Assembly: GCA_002367105.1 (NCBI GenBank)
Contig: DFCS01000029.1
Location: 1-64,000, forward strand
Direction of reading: 5' to 3'
Length of the DNA: 64,000 nucleotides
Origin: Hungatella sp. UBA3048
GTDB lineage: Bacteria; Bacillota; Clostridia; Lachnospirales; Lachnospiraceae
The notes under the pieces were generated by a model. That model made no database searches. It worked only from the letters and a program-made list of their open reading frames with translations, and had not been told where the DNA came from. Shown here piece after piece: positions 55,681 to 63,734 of this stretch (the stretch's first letter is position 1; every line of letters starts with the position of its first letter). Made by a program: the position numbers and the translations under genes.

Positions 55681-57303
55681 ATGCGTGAAAAATTACAAAC
55701 ATTGCCGTTAGCGGAATTAAAGGAGCTTGCCAAGGCCCAGGGTATCAAGGGCTGCAGTTCCATGCGAAAAGCTGAAATTATAGATTTACTTTGCGAAAAG
55801 GGAGAGGAGGCTCCTGCTTCGCCGGGGAATGTTCCTGTAGAAAAGGCGGAGGAAGTAAAAAAAGAGGTTTTTAAACCTGCTACGGCACAACCAGCCACGG
55901 CACAACCAGCCGCTCAGACCCAGCCTCATACGGATTCTGCAAGTCAGCAGGGACAGATGAGCGGGGATCAGCAGATGCAGTCTGCGGCCGGCAGCCAAAG
56001 AAAGACGGTTGTCCGTTCCTATCGTCCGGAGGGGCAGCAAAGGCCTGCAAGCTATCGGCCGGCACAGGGAAACAGTACAGAATCCTCCGCCAGGAATGAG
56101 GCAAGGTCTGAAACTGTTACGGAAGAACCAAGAGGAGATTTTCAGCCAAGCCCAGAACTTCAGGAATTGGACAGCGGTATTGAGGCTCATGGAATTCTGG
56201 AGGTCATGCCAGATGGCTTTGGTTTCATACGCTGTGAAAACTACCTTCCGGGTGAAAATGACGTCTACGTTGCTCCTTCTCAGATACGCCGGTTTAACAT
56301 GAAAACTGGAGATATCATTCATGGAAGCCGCAGAGTAAAAACGGCGGCAGAAAAGTTTGCTGCTCTTCTATATGTAAAGAAAATCAACGGCTATCCCACC
56401 AGTGCGGCGGAACGCCGACCGAATTTTGAAAATATGACCCCAATATTCCCGGACGAAAGGCTTCATATGGAGACCCAGGGTGGAAAAAACACCACTGCCA
56501 TGCGTGTCCTGGATCTTTTAGCTCCTATTGGAAAGGGGCAGAGGGGTATGATCGTATCCCCGCCAAAGGCAGGAAAAACGACCCTGCTTAAAGATGTGGC
56601 AAAGGCAATAACCGTAAACCATCCGGAGATCCATCTCATGATTCTATTGATTGATGAGCGTCCTGAGGAGGTTACGGATATTAAGGAATCCATTTACGGT
56701 AATAATGTGGAAGTGCTCTACTCCACCTTTGACGAGCTTCCGGACCGCCATAAGAGAGTATCAGAAATGGTGATCGAAAGGGCCAAGCGCCTTGTTGAGC
56801 ATGGCCGGGATGTGGTGATCCTGTTAGACAGCATTACCCGTCTGGCAAGAGCCTATAACCTGACGGTAGCTCCAAGCGGACGTACCTTATCCGGTGGTCT
56901 GGATCCGGCAGCTCTTCATATGCCAAAGCGTTTCTTTGGTGCAGCCAGAAACATGAGGGAGGGGGGCAGCCTCACCGTTCTTGCTACCGCTCTTGTGGAT
57001 ACGGGCAGCCGTATGGATGACGTTATTTATGAGGAATTTAAGGGAACCGGCAACATGGAACTGGTTCTCGACCGGAAGCTGTCTGAGAAGAGGATATTCC
57101 CTGCCATTGACATTCTTAAGTCCGGCACCAGAAGGGATGACCTGCTGCTTTCAAGGGAAGAAGCAGATGCGGTTGATATCGTGAGAAAGGCTACTAATAC
57201 CCTGAAACCGGAAGATGCAGTGGAGAAAATACTGGACTTATTCTCAAGGACAAGAAACAACAGGGAATTCGTGGAAACCTCCAAAAAAATGCGCTTTTTC
57301 TAG
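55681..57303 (+). CDS. rho: Transcription termination factor Rho
   Basis: The 540-residue hexameric RNA helicase ends transcripts together with NusG. Residues about 1-45 hold the N-terminal helical domain (LPLAELKELAKAQGIKG), 165-225 the CSD RNA-binding domain (GILEVMPDGFGFIR) and about 270-530 the ATPase core. Walker A is SPPKAGKTT (293-301), followed by LLIDERPEEVTD, DSITRLARAYN, SGRTLSGGLDPAAL and the GSLTVLATALVDTGSRMDDV block. A low-complexity insert (about 45-150, rich in Gln, Ala, Pro, Ser) separates the first two domains, a feature of many Clostridia and Actinobacteria. The start at 55681 is chosen over 55666 because GAAGGAGAAT is its ribosome site. Confidence 0.97.
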   Translation: MREKLQTLPLAELKELAKAQGIKGCSSMRKAEIIDLLCEKGEEAPASPGNVPVEKAEEVKKEVFKPATAQPATAQPAAQTQPHTDSASQQGQMSGDQQMQSAAGSQRKTVVRSYRPEGQQRPASYRPAQGNSTESSARNEARSETVTEEPRGDFQPSPELQELDSGIEAHGILEVMPDGFGFIRCENYLPGENDVYVAPSQIRRFNMKTGDIIHGSRRVKTAAEKFAALLYVKKINGYPTSAAERRPNFENMTPIFPDERLHMETQGGKNTTAMRVLDLLAPIGKGQRGMIVSPPKAGKTTLLKDVAKAITVNHPEIHLMILLIDERPEEVTDIKESIYGNNVEVLYSTFDELPDRHKRVSEMVIERAKRLVEHGRDVVILLDSITRLARAYNLTVAPSGRTLSGGLDPAALHMPKRFFGAARNMREGGSLTVLATALVDTGSRMDDVIYEEFKGTGNMELVLDRKLSEKRIFPAIDILKSGTRRDDLLLSREEADAVDIVRKATNTLKPEDAVEKILDLFSRTRNNREFVETSKKMRFF

Positions 57304-57333
57304 GGAATACGGGTTTTTTATAGAAATAAAAGC

Positions 57334-57362
57334 TTGCATTAAAAAAATTTCTATGTTATACT
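57334..57362 (+). promoter_or_regulatory. Promoter of rpmE
   Basis: TTGCAT (57334-57339), 17 bp, TATACT (57357-57362) lie 32 bases after the rho stop and about 75 before the rpmE start. Confidence 0.7.
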
Positions 57363-57438
57363 ATGTAAGCTGTTTATTAGACAAAGTCGGTTTACGGACT
57401 GCGATTTAATAGAAATCAAAGTATGTGAGGTGAAAATT

Positions 57439-57648
57439 ATGAAAGAGGGAATCCATCCAAATTACTACCAGGCAAAAGTTGTTTGCAACTGTGGTAACGA
57501 ATTTGTAACTGGTTCTACAAAGGAAGATATCCACGTAGAGGTTTGTTCTAAATGCCATTCATTCTACACCGGTCAGCAGAAGGCTGCTTCCGCTCGTGGA
57601 CGTATTGATAAATTCAATCGTAAATATGGCGTTAAGGCTGAAGCATAA
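57439..57648 (+). CDS. rpmE: 50S ribosomal protein L31
   Basis: The 69-residue protein has the zinc-binding (C+) form: CNCGNEF near residue 16 and CSKCHSFYTGQQK near 37. The C-terminal RIDKFNRKYG is typical. GAGGTGAAAATT precedes the ATG at 57439. An in-frame GTG at 57430 overlaps that site and is rejected. The gene lies between rho and DUF1385/prmC/prfA, the standard clostridial order. Two copies of the intergenic element follow it. Confidence 0.95.
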   Translation: MKEGIHPNYYQAKVVCNCGNEFVTGSTKEDIHVEVCSKCHSFYTGQQKAASARGRIDKFNRKYGVKAEA

Positions 57649-57684
57649 TTTACTTATGAAGGCAAAGGTTGTGCAGCCTGAATT

Positions 57685-57730
57685 TAGTAAATTAGCCGTT
57701 CGAGGAGCCTCGGGTGAATCGGACTTCCTT
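57685..57730. repeat. Structured intergenic element, copy 3 (after rpmE)
   Basis: AATTAGCC-GTTCGA...TCGGAC-TTCCTT: the outer stem is kept with a T-G pair, and the inner GCC/GGT stem is kept. A short hairpin (AGGC...GCCT, around 57660-57679) precedes it as at copy 2. Confidence 0.7.
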
Positions 57731-57739
57731 CATGAATTC

Positions 57740-57787
57740 AGGAAATCAGCCGTTCTATGTGCTCATTGGGCGTATGGAACTTCCTTA
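57740..57787. repeat. Structured intergenic element, copy 4 (after rpmE)
   Basis: AATCAGCC-GTTCTA...TGGAAC-TTCCTTA: the stem bases differ from copy 1 on both sides, yet all six pairs remain (one T-G). The inner GCTC/GGGC stem remains too. It sits directly after copy 3. Confidence 0.7.
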
Positions 57788-57808
57788 TTATATCAGGGGC
57801 AAAGAAGA

Positions 57809-57847
57809 GGTTGAGTTTGGTGGAAACACTTTAGCTCAGCCTTTTTT
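57809..57847 (+). terminator. Intrinsic terminator after rpmE
   Basis: GGTTGAG (57809-57815) pairs with CTCAGCC (57835-57841) with an inner GTG/CAC stem, and six T residues follow. Confidence 0.85.
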
Positions 57848-57902
57848 GGGATTTTAACTAGTGAAAAGCTTCCATTTTTTAAACAGAAAGGTGGTTTGGC
57901 GT

Positions 57903-58847
57903 ATGAAGTATTCAGGAATCGGCGGGCAAGCCGTGATTGAAGGCGTTATGATGAAAAACGGGGATGAGTATGCCACAGCGGTCCGAAAGCCGGACGGAAC
58001 CATTGAAGTGAAAAAGGATACTTATGTAAGCATGGGAGAAAAGGTGAAGCTTTTTTCTCTGCCATTTATCAGAGGAATATTTAGTTTTGTGGATTCCATG
58101 GTGTTAGGTATGAGGGCTTTGACCTTTTCCGCCAGTTTTTTTGAGGACGATGAGGAGAATATGGAGCCTTCCAAATTTGAAAAGCTGTTGGAACGGTTGT
58201 TTGGGGAGAAGATGGAAAAGGCATTGATGAGCATTGTGATGGCATTTTCCGTGGTGATGGCCATCCTGATTTTCATGGTATTGCCGATGTTTCTCGCTAA
58301 TATATTCCATAGTTTTATAAAATCCCAGACGGTTATGGCGATTCTGGAAGGTGTGATCCGTATCGCAATCTTTATCGCTTACATCGGTTTGGTTTCGCGC
58401 ATGGAGGATATCCGAAGGACCTTTATGTATCATGGAGCGGAACACAAGTGCATCAACTGCCTGGAACACGGGCTTGATCTTACTGTGGAAAATGTCAGAA
58501 ACAGTTCCAAGGAACATAAGCGCTGCGGAACCAGCTTTCTCCTGATCGTCATGATCATCAGCATCCTGTTTTTCATGGTGGTGAGAGTGAATACGCTGCC
58601 CCTTCGAATCCTCAGCCGGATCATACTGATTCCGGTCATAGCCGGAGTATCCTATGAATTTTTGCGTCTGGCAGGGCGCAGCAATTCAAAACTGGTGGAT
58701 TTATTAAGCCGCCCTGGCATGTGGATGCAGGGACTGACCACAAAGGAACCGGACGATGATATGATTTTAGTGGGGATTGCTTCTGTGGAGGCTGTGTTTG
58801 ACTGGAGGGGATTTCTTAATAAGAATTTCCCGGAGAAGAGCGCATGA
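57903..58847 (+). CDS. DUF1385 family membrane protein (YqhQ-like)
   Basis: The 314-residue protein begins MKYSGIGGQAVIEGVMMKNG, the DUF1385 signature, and has several membrane segments (about 120-145, 150-180, 215-240 and 245-265). The YHGAEHKCINCLEHG block, with conserved His and Cys residues, is also typical. Its function is not established. The gene is conserved next to rpmE, prmC and prfA in Firmicutes. ATG 57903 has AAAGGTGG before it. An upstream in-frame GTG at 57861 has no such site. The stop overlaps the prmC start (ATGA). Confidence 0.92.
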   Translation: MKYSGIGGQAVIEGVMMKNGDEYATAVRKPDGTIEVKKDTYVSMGEKVKLFSLPFIRGIFSFVDSMVLGMRALTFSASFFEDDEENMEPSKFEKLLERLFGEKMEKALMSIVMAFSVVMAILIFMVLPMFLANIFHSFIKSQTVMAILEGVIRIAIFIAYIGLVSRMEDIRRTFMYHGAEHKCINCLEHGLDLTVENVRNSSKEHKRCGTSFLLIVMIISILFFMVVRVNTLPLRILSRIILIPVIAGVSYEFLRLAGRSNSKLVDLLSRPGMWMQGLTTKEPDDDMILVGIASVEAVFDWRGFLNKNFPEKSA

Positions 58848-59719
58848 ATCTGACTTTACAGCATTTATTAGAAGAAGGAACAGAAAAGCTATCAAGGGCA
58901 GGAGTGGAAGAAGCGTCTCTTGATTCCAGATACCTGCTATTTGAGGCTTTCCGTACGGATATGGTCCATTTTCTTATAGACAGGAGCAAAGTGCTTCCGG
59001 AAGAGGAATTTTCTCAAGAAGCCGTTTCCAAATACCGGTCCATGATAGAGAAACGTTCCAGGAGGATCCCCCTTCAGCAGATTACAGGAAGCCGGGAGTT
59101 CATGGGCCTTGAATTCTTAGTAAATGAGCATGTGCTGATTCCAAGGCAGGATACGGAAACTCTGGTGGAGCTGGTCTTAAAGGATTATAAAGGAAAACAG
59201 CCGGAAGTACTGGATCTGTGTACGGGAAGCGGCTGTATTGCCGTCAGCCTTGCTAAGCTCGGTGGATTTGACCGGGTAACTGCCGTGGATATCTCCATGG
59301 AAGCCCTTAAGGTGGCGGAAAGGAATGTGGGGAAGCTTTTAGGAGAAGGAAAGGTCACTTTGATAGAAAGCGATTTATTTGCCTCATTAGAGGAAGATAA
59401 AAAGTTTGATGTGATCGTGTCAAATCCTCCCTATATTCCAACGAAAGTAATAGAAGGACTGCAGCCTGAAGTCCGGGACCATGAGCCGATGCTGGCCCTT
59501 GACGGGAAAGAAGACGGTTTGTATTTTTACAGAAAGCTTGCTTTGGAAAGCCGCCGTCATTTAACCCTGGGAGGTGCGGTTTATTTAGAGATCGGCTATG
59601 ACCAGGGAGAGGCTGTCAGCGGCTTATTAAAGGATGCCGGCTTTTTAGAGATCCAGGTGGTGAAAGATGCGGCTGGACTGGACCGCGTGGTTTGTTCACG
59701 AATGCCAGTGAGCCCTTAA
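58844..59719 (+). CDS. prmC: Peptide chain release factor N5-glutamine methyltransferase
   Basis: The enzyme methylates the Gln of the GGQ loop in release factors using SAM. The 291-residue protein has an N-terminal helical domain (substrate-binding) and a C-terminal SAM fold. The family's IPLQQITGSREFMGLEF, motif I VLDLCTGSGCIAVSL (122-136) and the catalytic NPPY (194-197) are intact. It overlaps the DUF1385 gene by 4 bp and precedes its substrate gene prfA. Confidence 0.95.
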   Translation: MNLTLQHLLEEGTEKLSRAGVEEASLDSRYLLFEAFRTDMVHFLIDRSKVLPEEEFSQEAVSKYRSMIEKRSRRIPLQQITGSREFMGLEFLVNEHVLIPRQDTETLVELVLKDYKGKQPEVLDLCTGSGCIAVSLAKLGGFDRVTAVDISMEALKVAERNVGKLLGEGKVTLIESDLFASLEEDKKFDVIVSNPPYIPTKVIEGLQPEVRDHEPMLALDGKEDGLYFYRKLALESRRHLTLGGAVYLEIGYDQGEAVSGLLKDAGFLEIQVVKDAAGLDRVVCSRMPVSP

Positions 59720-59806
59720 ACTGCAGGTTTTAAGGGCGGCACTGCGGACTATGATTATAGTATAAGGTGAACAACAGTCCTTTCCATGAAATTCAGGAGG
59801 TTACCA

Positions 59807-60883
59807 ATGTTTGATAGATTAGATGATATTTTAGTTCATTATGAAGAATTAATGCAGGAGCTTAACAATCCTTCCGTTGCAGAGGATCAGAACCGGTTTC
59901 GGAAGCTGATGAAGGAGCAGGCGGATCTGGCGGACTTAGTAGAAACTTATACCCAGTATAAAAAGGCAAAGCAGACCGTGGAAGACAGCCTGGCACTGCT
60001 GGAGGAGGAGAGCGACGAGGAGATGCGGGAGATGGCAAAGGAGGAATTATCCGATGCCAAGAAGCAGATCGAGGCGCTTGAGCAGGAACTTAAGATTTTA
60101 CTTTTACCTAAGGACCCTAATGACGATAAGAATATTATTCTGGAGATCCGTGCAGGAGCCGGCGGTGATGAGGCGGCCCTGTTCGCTTCCGAGCTGTACC
60201 GTATGTATGTAAATTATGCAGAGGGATATCACTGGAAGGTAGAGCTGATCAGCGTCAATGAAAACGGGATCGGCGGTTTTAAAGAAGTAGTTGCCATGAT
60301 TACAGGCAAGGGCGCTTATTCCAAGATGAAATATGAAAGCGGCGTCCACCGGGTACAGCGGGTTCCGGAGACAGAGAGCGGTGGCAGAATCCACACCTCT
60401 ACGGCTACTGTGGCAGTTATGCCAGAGGCAGAAGAGTTTGACGTAGTGATCGAGGATAAAGATGTGAGAATCGACGTTATGCGTGCTTCCGGAAACGGCG
60501 GACAGTGCGTAAATACGACCGACTCTGCCGTTCGTCTTACCCATATGCCCACAGGAATCGTGATTTACAGCCAGACGGAGAAGTCACAGCTTCAGAATAA
60601 GGAAAAGGCCTTCCGGTTATTGCGCTCCAAGCTTTATGATTTAGAGCTTGAGAAACGGCAGAATTCGGAAGCCGAGGAAAGAAGAAGCCAGATCGGTACC
60701 GGAGACCGTTCTGAAAAGATCCGGACCTATAATTTTCCCCAGGGCCGTGTAACGGATCACAGAATCAAGCTGACTCTTTATAAGATTGATTCCATTATGA
60801 ATGGGGATATTCATGAACTTCTGGATTCTCTCATTGCCGCGGATCAGGCTGCGCGCTTAAGCAAGTTAAATGAAGAGGTTTAA
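59807..60883 (+). CDS. prfA: Peptide chain release factor 1
   Basis: The 358-residue protein recognises UAA/UAG and triggers peptide release. The RF1-type stop-codon motif PxT is PET (187-189) in VQRVPETESGGRIHTSTATV. The catalytic GGQ is at 231-233 (ASGNGGQCVNTTDSAVR). The N-terminal coiled region (LDDILVHYEELMQELNN) is present. ATG 59807 follows CAGGAGGTTACC. The in-frame ATG at 59786 lies before that site and is rejected. A terminator follows. Confidence 0.97.
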   Translation: MFDRLDDILVHYEELMQELNNPSVAEDQNRFRKLMKEQADLADLVETYTQYKKAKQTVEDSLALLEEESDEEMREMAKEELSDAKKQIEALEQELKILLLPKDPNDDKNIILEIRAGAGGDEAALFASELYRMYVNYAEGYHWKVELISVNENGIGGFKEVVAMITGKGAYSKMKYESGVHRVQRVPETESGGRIHTSTATVAVMPEAEEFDVVIEDKDVRIDVMRASGNGGQCVNTTDSAVRLTHMPTGIVIYSQTEKSQLQNKEKAFRLLRSKLYDLELEKRQNSEAEERRSQIGTGDRSEKIRTYNFPQGRVTDHRIKLTLYKIDSIMNGDIHELLDSLIAADQAARLSKLNEEV

Positions 60884-60948
60884 AAATACCGGATTTGTGG
60901 TGTTTTCTGGTCTTGTGAAGATTATAAAAATATAGGCATATGTCGTCA

Positions 60949-60976
60949 CCCCGTTCCATAATGGAATGGGGTTTTT
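60949..60976 (+). terminator. Intrinsic terminator after prfA
   Basis: CCCCGTTCC pairs with GGAATGGGG around ATAAT, followed by five T residues. Confidence 0.85.
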
Positions 60977-61128
60977 ATATGATCTGGCTGTGAGAAGAGA
61001 TTACCACATTTAAATTGGAAAAAAGAATCATTTAGTTCCCATACAAATTATGGTATTATGTAAATATGCATAAAAAATATAGCTGAAAGTATTTGGTATT
61101 TGGCATGAATAAATAGGAGTGAATAGAT

Positions 61129-63036
61129 ATGGATAGGCGAAAGAGACAGATCCTGGATATTTTGTCAGACAATGAATACTATACGGCAGAAGATCTTGCA
61201 GAGCAGATCTGTATCGGGACAAAGACCATTCGCAATCTGCTGAAAGAAATGAATCAGGAAATAGAGCCTTATGGGGCCTCGATTCTTTCAAAATATGGTG
61301 TAGGATATTATCTGAACGTTTCGGACAAAGAAAAGTTTGGCTCATTTATTCAGGACACCCATCATTCCGATCAATATCTGCCTGATACATCGGAGGAACG
61401 GATTCAATACCTTCTGGAATATTTGTTTAACAGCCCTTCCTATGTAAAATTGGATGAATTGAGTGACAGTCTGTATATCTCGAAGCGGACATTGACTGCG
61501 GATCTAAAGGAAGTAGAACAATATTTAAATAAATTTAATATAAAAATCATCCGGAAACCTAATTACGGTATTAAGCTGGAAGGAGGAGAGTTTGAGGCAA
61601 GATTATGCATCGCATCTTTTTCTGGAAAGCGGCTTCATAAGGGCAATCAGAGTATGGATGAGATTGCGGCATGCGTATCGGATGTTCTTAAAAGGAACGA
61701 TTTTCTGATTCCTGGAGCCGCCTATCAGAACCTTGTTGTTCATCTCTACATAGCGATCAGCCGGATCATGGAATGCCATTATGTGCCTATGCCTGAGGAA
61801 CCTTTGAAGAATTTGAACGGACGGCATGAGCATCAGATCGCAAAAGAAATTGCGGAACAGATAGAAACCACATTCCACATCACATTCCCTGAAACAGAGA
61901 TCGTTTACATCGCCATACACTTAGCAGGGAAGAAGATGATATACCATGCCGACGGAGCGGATCAGAATATCATAATCACCCAGGAGATCAGTGATCTGGT
62001 GACTGTCATGCTGGAACGGGTGTATGATCTGTTCAAATTTGATTTCCGCAATGATCTGGAGCTGCGCATGCTATTGTGTCAGCATCTGGTGCCTTTAAGC
62101 ATCAGGATCAAATATGATATGGACTTGAAGAATCCTCTTCTTCGGGATGTAAAGGAAAGGTTCTGCCTTTCCTATACCATGGCCTGCAATGCGGTCACAG
62201 TCATAAACGAACATTTTAATATCCTTTTGTCAGAAGATGAAATTGCATACTTTGCCTTTGCTTTCGCATTTGCCCTTGAGCGGAAAAAGACGGAAATAGA
62301 GAAAAAGAATATACTTCTTGTATGCTCTTCCGGTCGGGGAAGTGCAAAGCTTCTTCAGTATAAATACCAGAATTCGTTTAAAGAATATATAAACAATATC
62401 ACTGCCTGCGATGTGGGAAGTATTTATAAGGTGGATTTTTCAAAATATGACTACATCTTCACCACCGTACCCATCACGGTTCCTGTACCTCTTCCGATCC
62501 TGGAGGTTCAGTATTTTCTTGATGACAAAGACATTGTTAATGTAAAAAAGGTTCTTACTTCCGATAAGGCATCTTCCGTGCGGAATTACTATGAACGGGA
62601 GATGTTTCTGCCTCATTTAAAGCTGCAGACAAAGGAAGAGGTCCTTCGCTGTATGTGCCAGTTTGTGATGGAAAAGAAGAATCTTCCGAAAGAATTTTAT
62701 GAATCCGTGCTTAAGAGGGAGAGGTTAGCCAAGACAGCTTTTGGCAACATGGTGGCAATGCCTCACGTTTACAAGGCGATCAGTGAGGAGACATTTGTAT
62801 GTGTTGGTATACTTGATGAAGCGGTGGACTGGGAAGGGCAGAAGGTACGCGCCGTTTTCCTGGTATCCATAGCCAATAAGGATCATACCAGTGAAGAGCT
62901 GCAGCGCTTTTATCAGATGACGGCGGCTTTTCTGTTAAGCCAGAAACAAATCCAGGAGCTGATCAAAAAGCAGGATTATGATGCATTTATAGAAGCCATG
63001 AGCAGCATAGAAGCCCAGATTCCTAAGGAAGTATGA
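61129..63036 (+). CDS. PRD-containing PTS transcriptional regulator (LicR/MtlR-type)
   Basis: The 635-residue protein has two N-terminal HTH domains (about 5-60 and 90-150), PRD1 (about 175-275, with H205 and H264), PRD2 (about 290-390, with H319), an EIIB-like domain starting NILLVCSSGRGSA (Cys399 at the phosphate-site position) and a C-terminal EIIA domain (about 495-635, His546 in MVAMPHVYK). Phosphorylation by PTS proteins sets activity. The second histidine of PRD2 is missing: the motif that usually reads ALHFGAALE is FAFAFALE-like (YFAFAFAFALE, Ala378). It is followed by PTS IIA and IIB genes on the same strand, its probable targets. ATAGGAGTGAATAGAT precedes the ATG. Confidence 0.9.
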   Translation: MDRRKRQILDILSDNEYYTAEDLAEQICIGTKTIRNLLKEMNQEIEPYGASILSKYGVGYYLNVSDKEKFGSFIQDTHHSDQYLPDTSEERIQYLLEYLFNSPSYVKLDELSDSLYISKRTLTADLKEVEQYLNKFNIKIIRKPNYGIKLEGGEFEARLCIASFSGKRLHKGNQSMDEIAACVSDVLKRNDFLIPGAAYQNLVVHLYIAISRIMECHYVPMPEEPLKNLNGRHEHQIAKEIAEQIETTFHITFPETEIVYIAIHLAGKKMIYHADGADQNIIITQEISDLVTVMLERVYDLFKFDFRNDLELRMLLCQHLVPLSIRIKYDMDLKNPLLRDVKERFCLSYTMACNAVTVINEHFNILLSEDEIAYFAFAFAFALERKKTEIEKKNILLVCSSGRGSAKLLQYKYQNSFKEYINNITACDVGSIYKVDFSKYDYIFTTVPITVPVPLPILEVQYFLDDKDIVNVKKVLTSDKASSVRNYYEREMFLPHLKLQTKEEVLRCMCQFVMEKKNLPKEFYESVLKRERLAKTAFGNMVAMPHVYKAISEETFVCVGILDEAVDWEGQKVRAVFLVSIANKDHTSEELQRFYQMTAAFLLSQKQIQELIKKQDYDAFIEAMSSIEAQIPKEV

Positions 63037-63062
63037 GGGAAAGGCATATAGAATAAAAAGTG

Positions 63063-63103
63063 AGACGTGTACAAAGTGATAATCATTTTGTGCACGTCTT
63101 TTT
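63063..63103 (+). terminator. Intrinsic terminator after the PRD regulator gene
   Basis: AGACGTGTACAAA (63063) pairs with TTTGTGCACGTCT (ending 63099), followed by a T-run. Confidence 0.8.
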
Positions 63104-63334
63104 CTCTGTCGGCGGGATCAGGTTTGCAGAGGCGTATATTCCGCCGGAAAAGAGAGGAAAAAGGTACCATTACGAAAATGGAAAAAGGCATCATGGAGTT
63201 CTAAAAAAAAGTATGGTAGTATGTGAATGTGCAATAGATAAATGCATTATTTTCCATGAAGATAGGGAAGTGATAAGGGGAAATTTATAGGCTAACAGTA
63301 GATAGAATAATACAGATAATACAAGATCAGCATG
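63104..63334. other. Regulatory intergenic region before the PTS genes
   Basis: No supportable gene is seen. A 76-codon frame through it has no recognisable domain. It must carry the promoter of the PTS genes, but I cannot identify one with confidence. Confidence 0.4.
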
Positions 63335-63367
63335 AGGTAATTGTGAGCCGCTTGATTACCTTTTTTG
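63335..63367 (+). terminator. Leader terminator hairpin before the PTS IIA gene
   Basis: AGGTAAT (63335-63341) pairs with ATTACCT (63355-63361) around a 13-nt loop, followed by TTTTTT. It ends about 40 bases before the PTS IIA start, in the position of an attenuator. Confidence 0.7.
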
Positions 63368-63406
63368 AGACTCATAATTACAGGTTAAGAGAGAGGCAGT
63401 GTGAGA

Positions 63407-63709
63407 ATGGATATTGAAATGATTGTTATGAAGCTTGTGGTCTGCGGAGGGAACGCCAGAAGCACTGCGATTGAGGCACTGCGTTCGGCAAAAAACGGTG
63501 ATTTTAAACATGCGGACCAGTTGATGGAAGATGCGGAAAAGACGATACAGGAAGCACATGAGGTCCAGACAGAAATGATCCAGAATGAGTTAAACGGCAA
63601 AAAGGCAGAAGTCGGGCTTTTAATGGTTCATGCCCAGGATCATCTGATGAATGCCATGACGGTCATGGACCTGTGCAAAGAAATGATTGATATTTTAAGA
63701 AGTAAATAA
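63407..63709 (+). CDS. PTS lactose/cellobiose-specific IIA component
   Basis: The 100-residue all-helical protein matches the lac-family IIA. The phosphorylated histidine lies in the motif MVHAQDHLMNAM (His75, with His79 nearby). It passes phosphate from HPr to the IIB partner. ATG 63407 and GTG 63401 are both possible, and AGAGAGG gives better spacing for the ATG. IIB follows 25 bp on. The permease IIC is probably beyond the window. Confidence 0.92.
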   Translation: MDIEMIVMKLVVCGGNARSTAIEALRSAKNGDFKHADQLMEDAEKTIQEAHEVQTEMIQNELNGKKAEVGLLMVHAQDHLMNAMTVMDLCKEMIDILRSK

Positions 63710-63734
63710 TTTATTTATAGAAAGGAAGGCAGTT

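Noticed and set aside
61129..63036. BglG-type RNA antiterminator
   Set aside because: The N-terminus has HTH DNA-binding domains, not the CAT RNA-binding domain, so it is a DNA-binding activator of the LicR/MtlR type.
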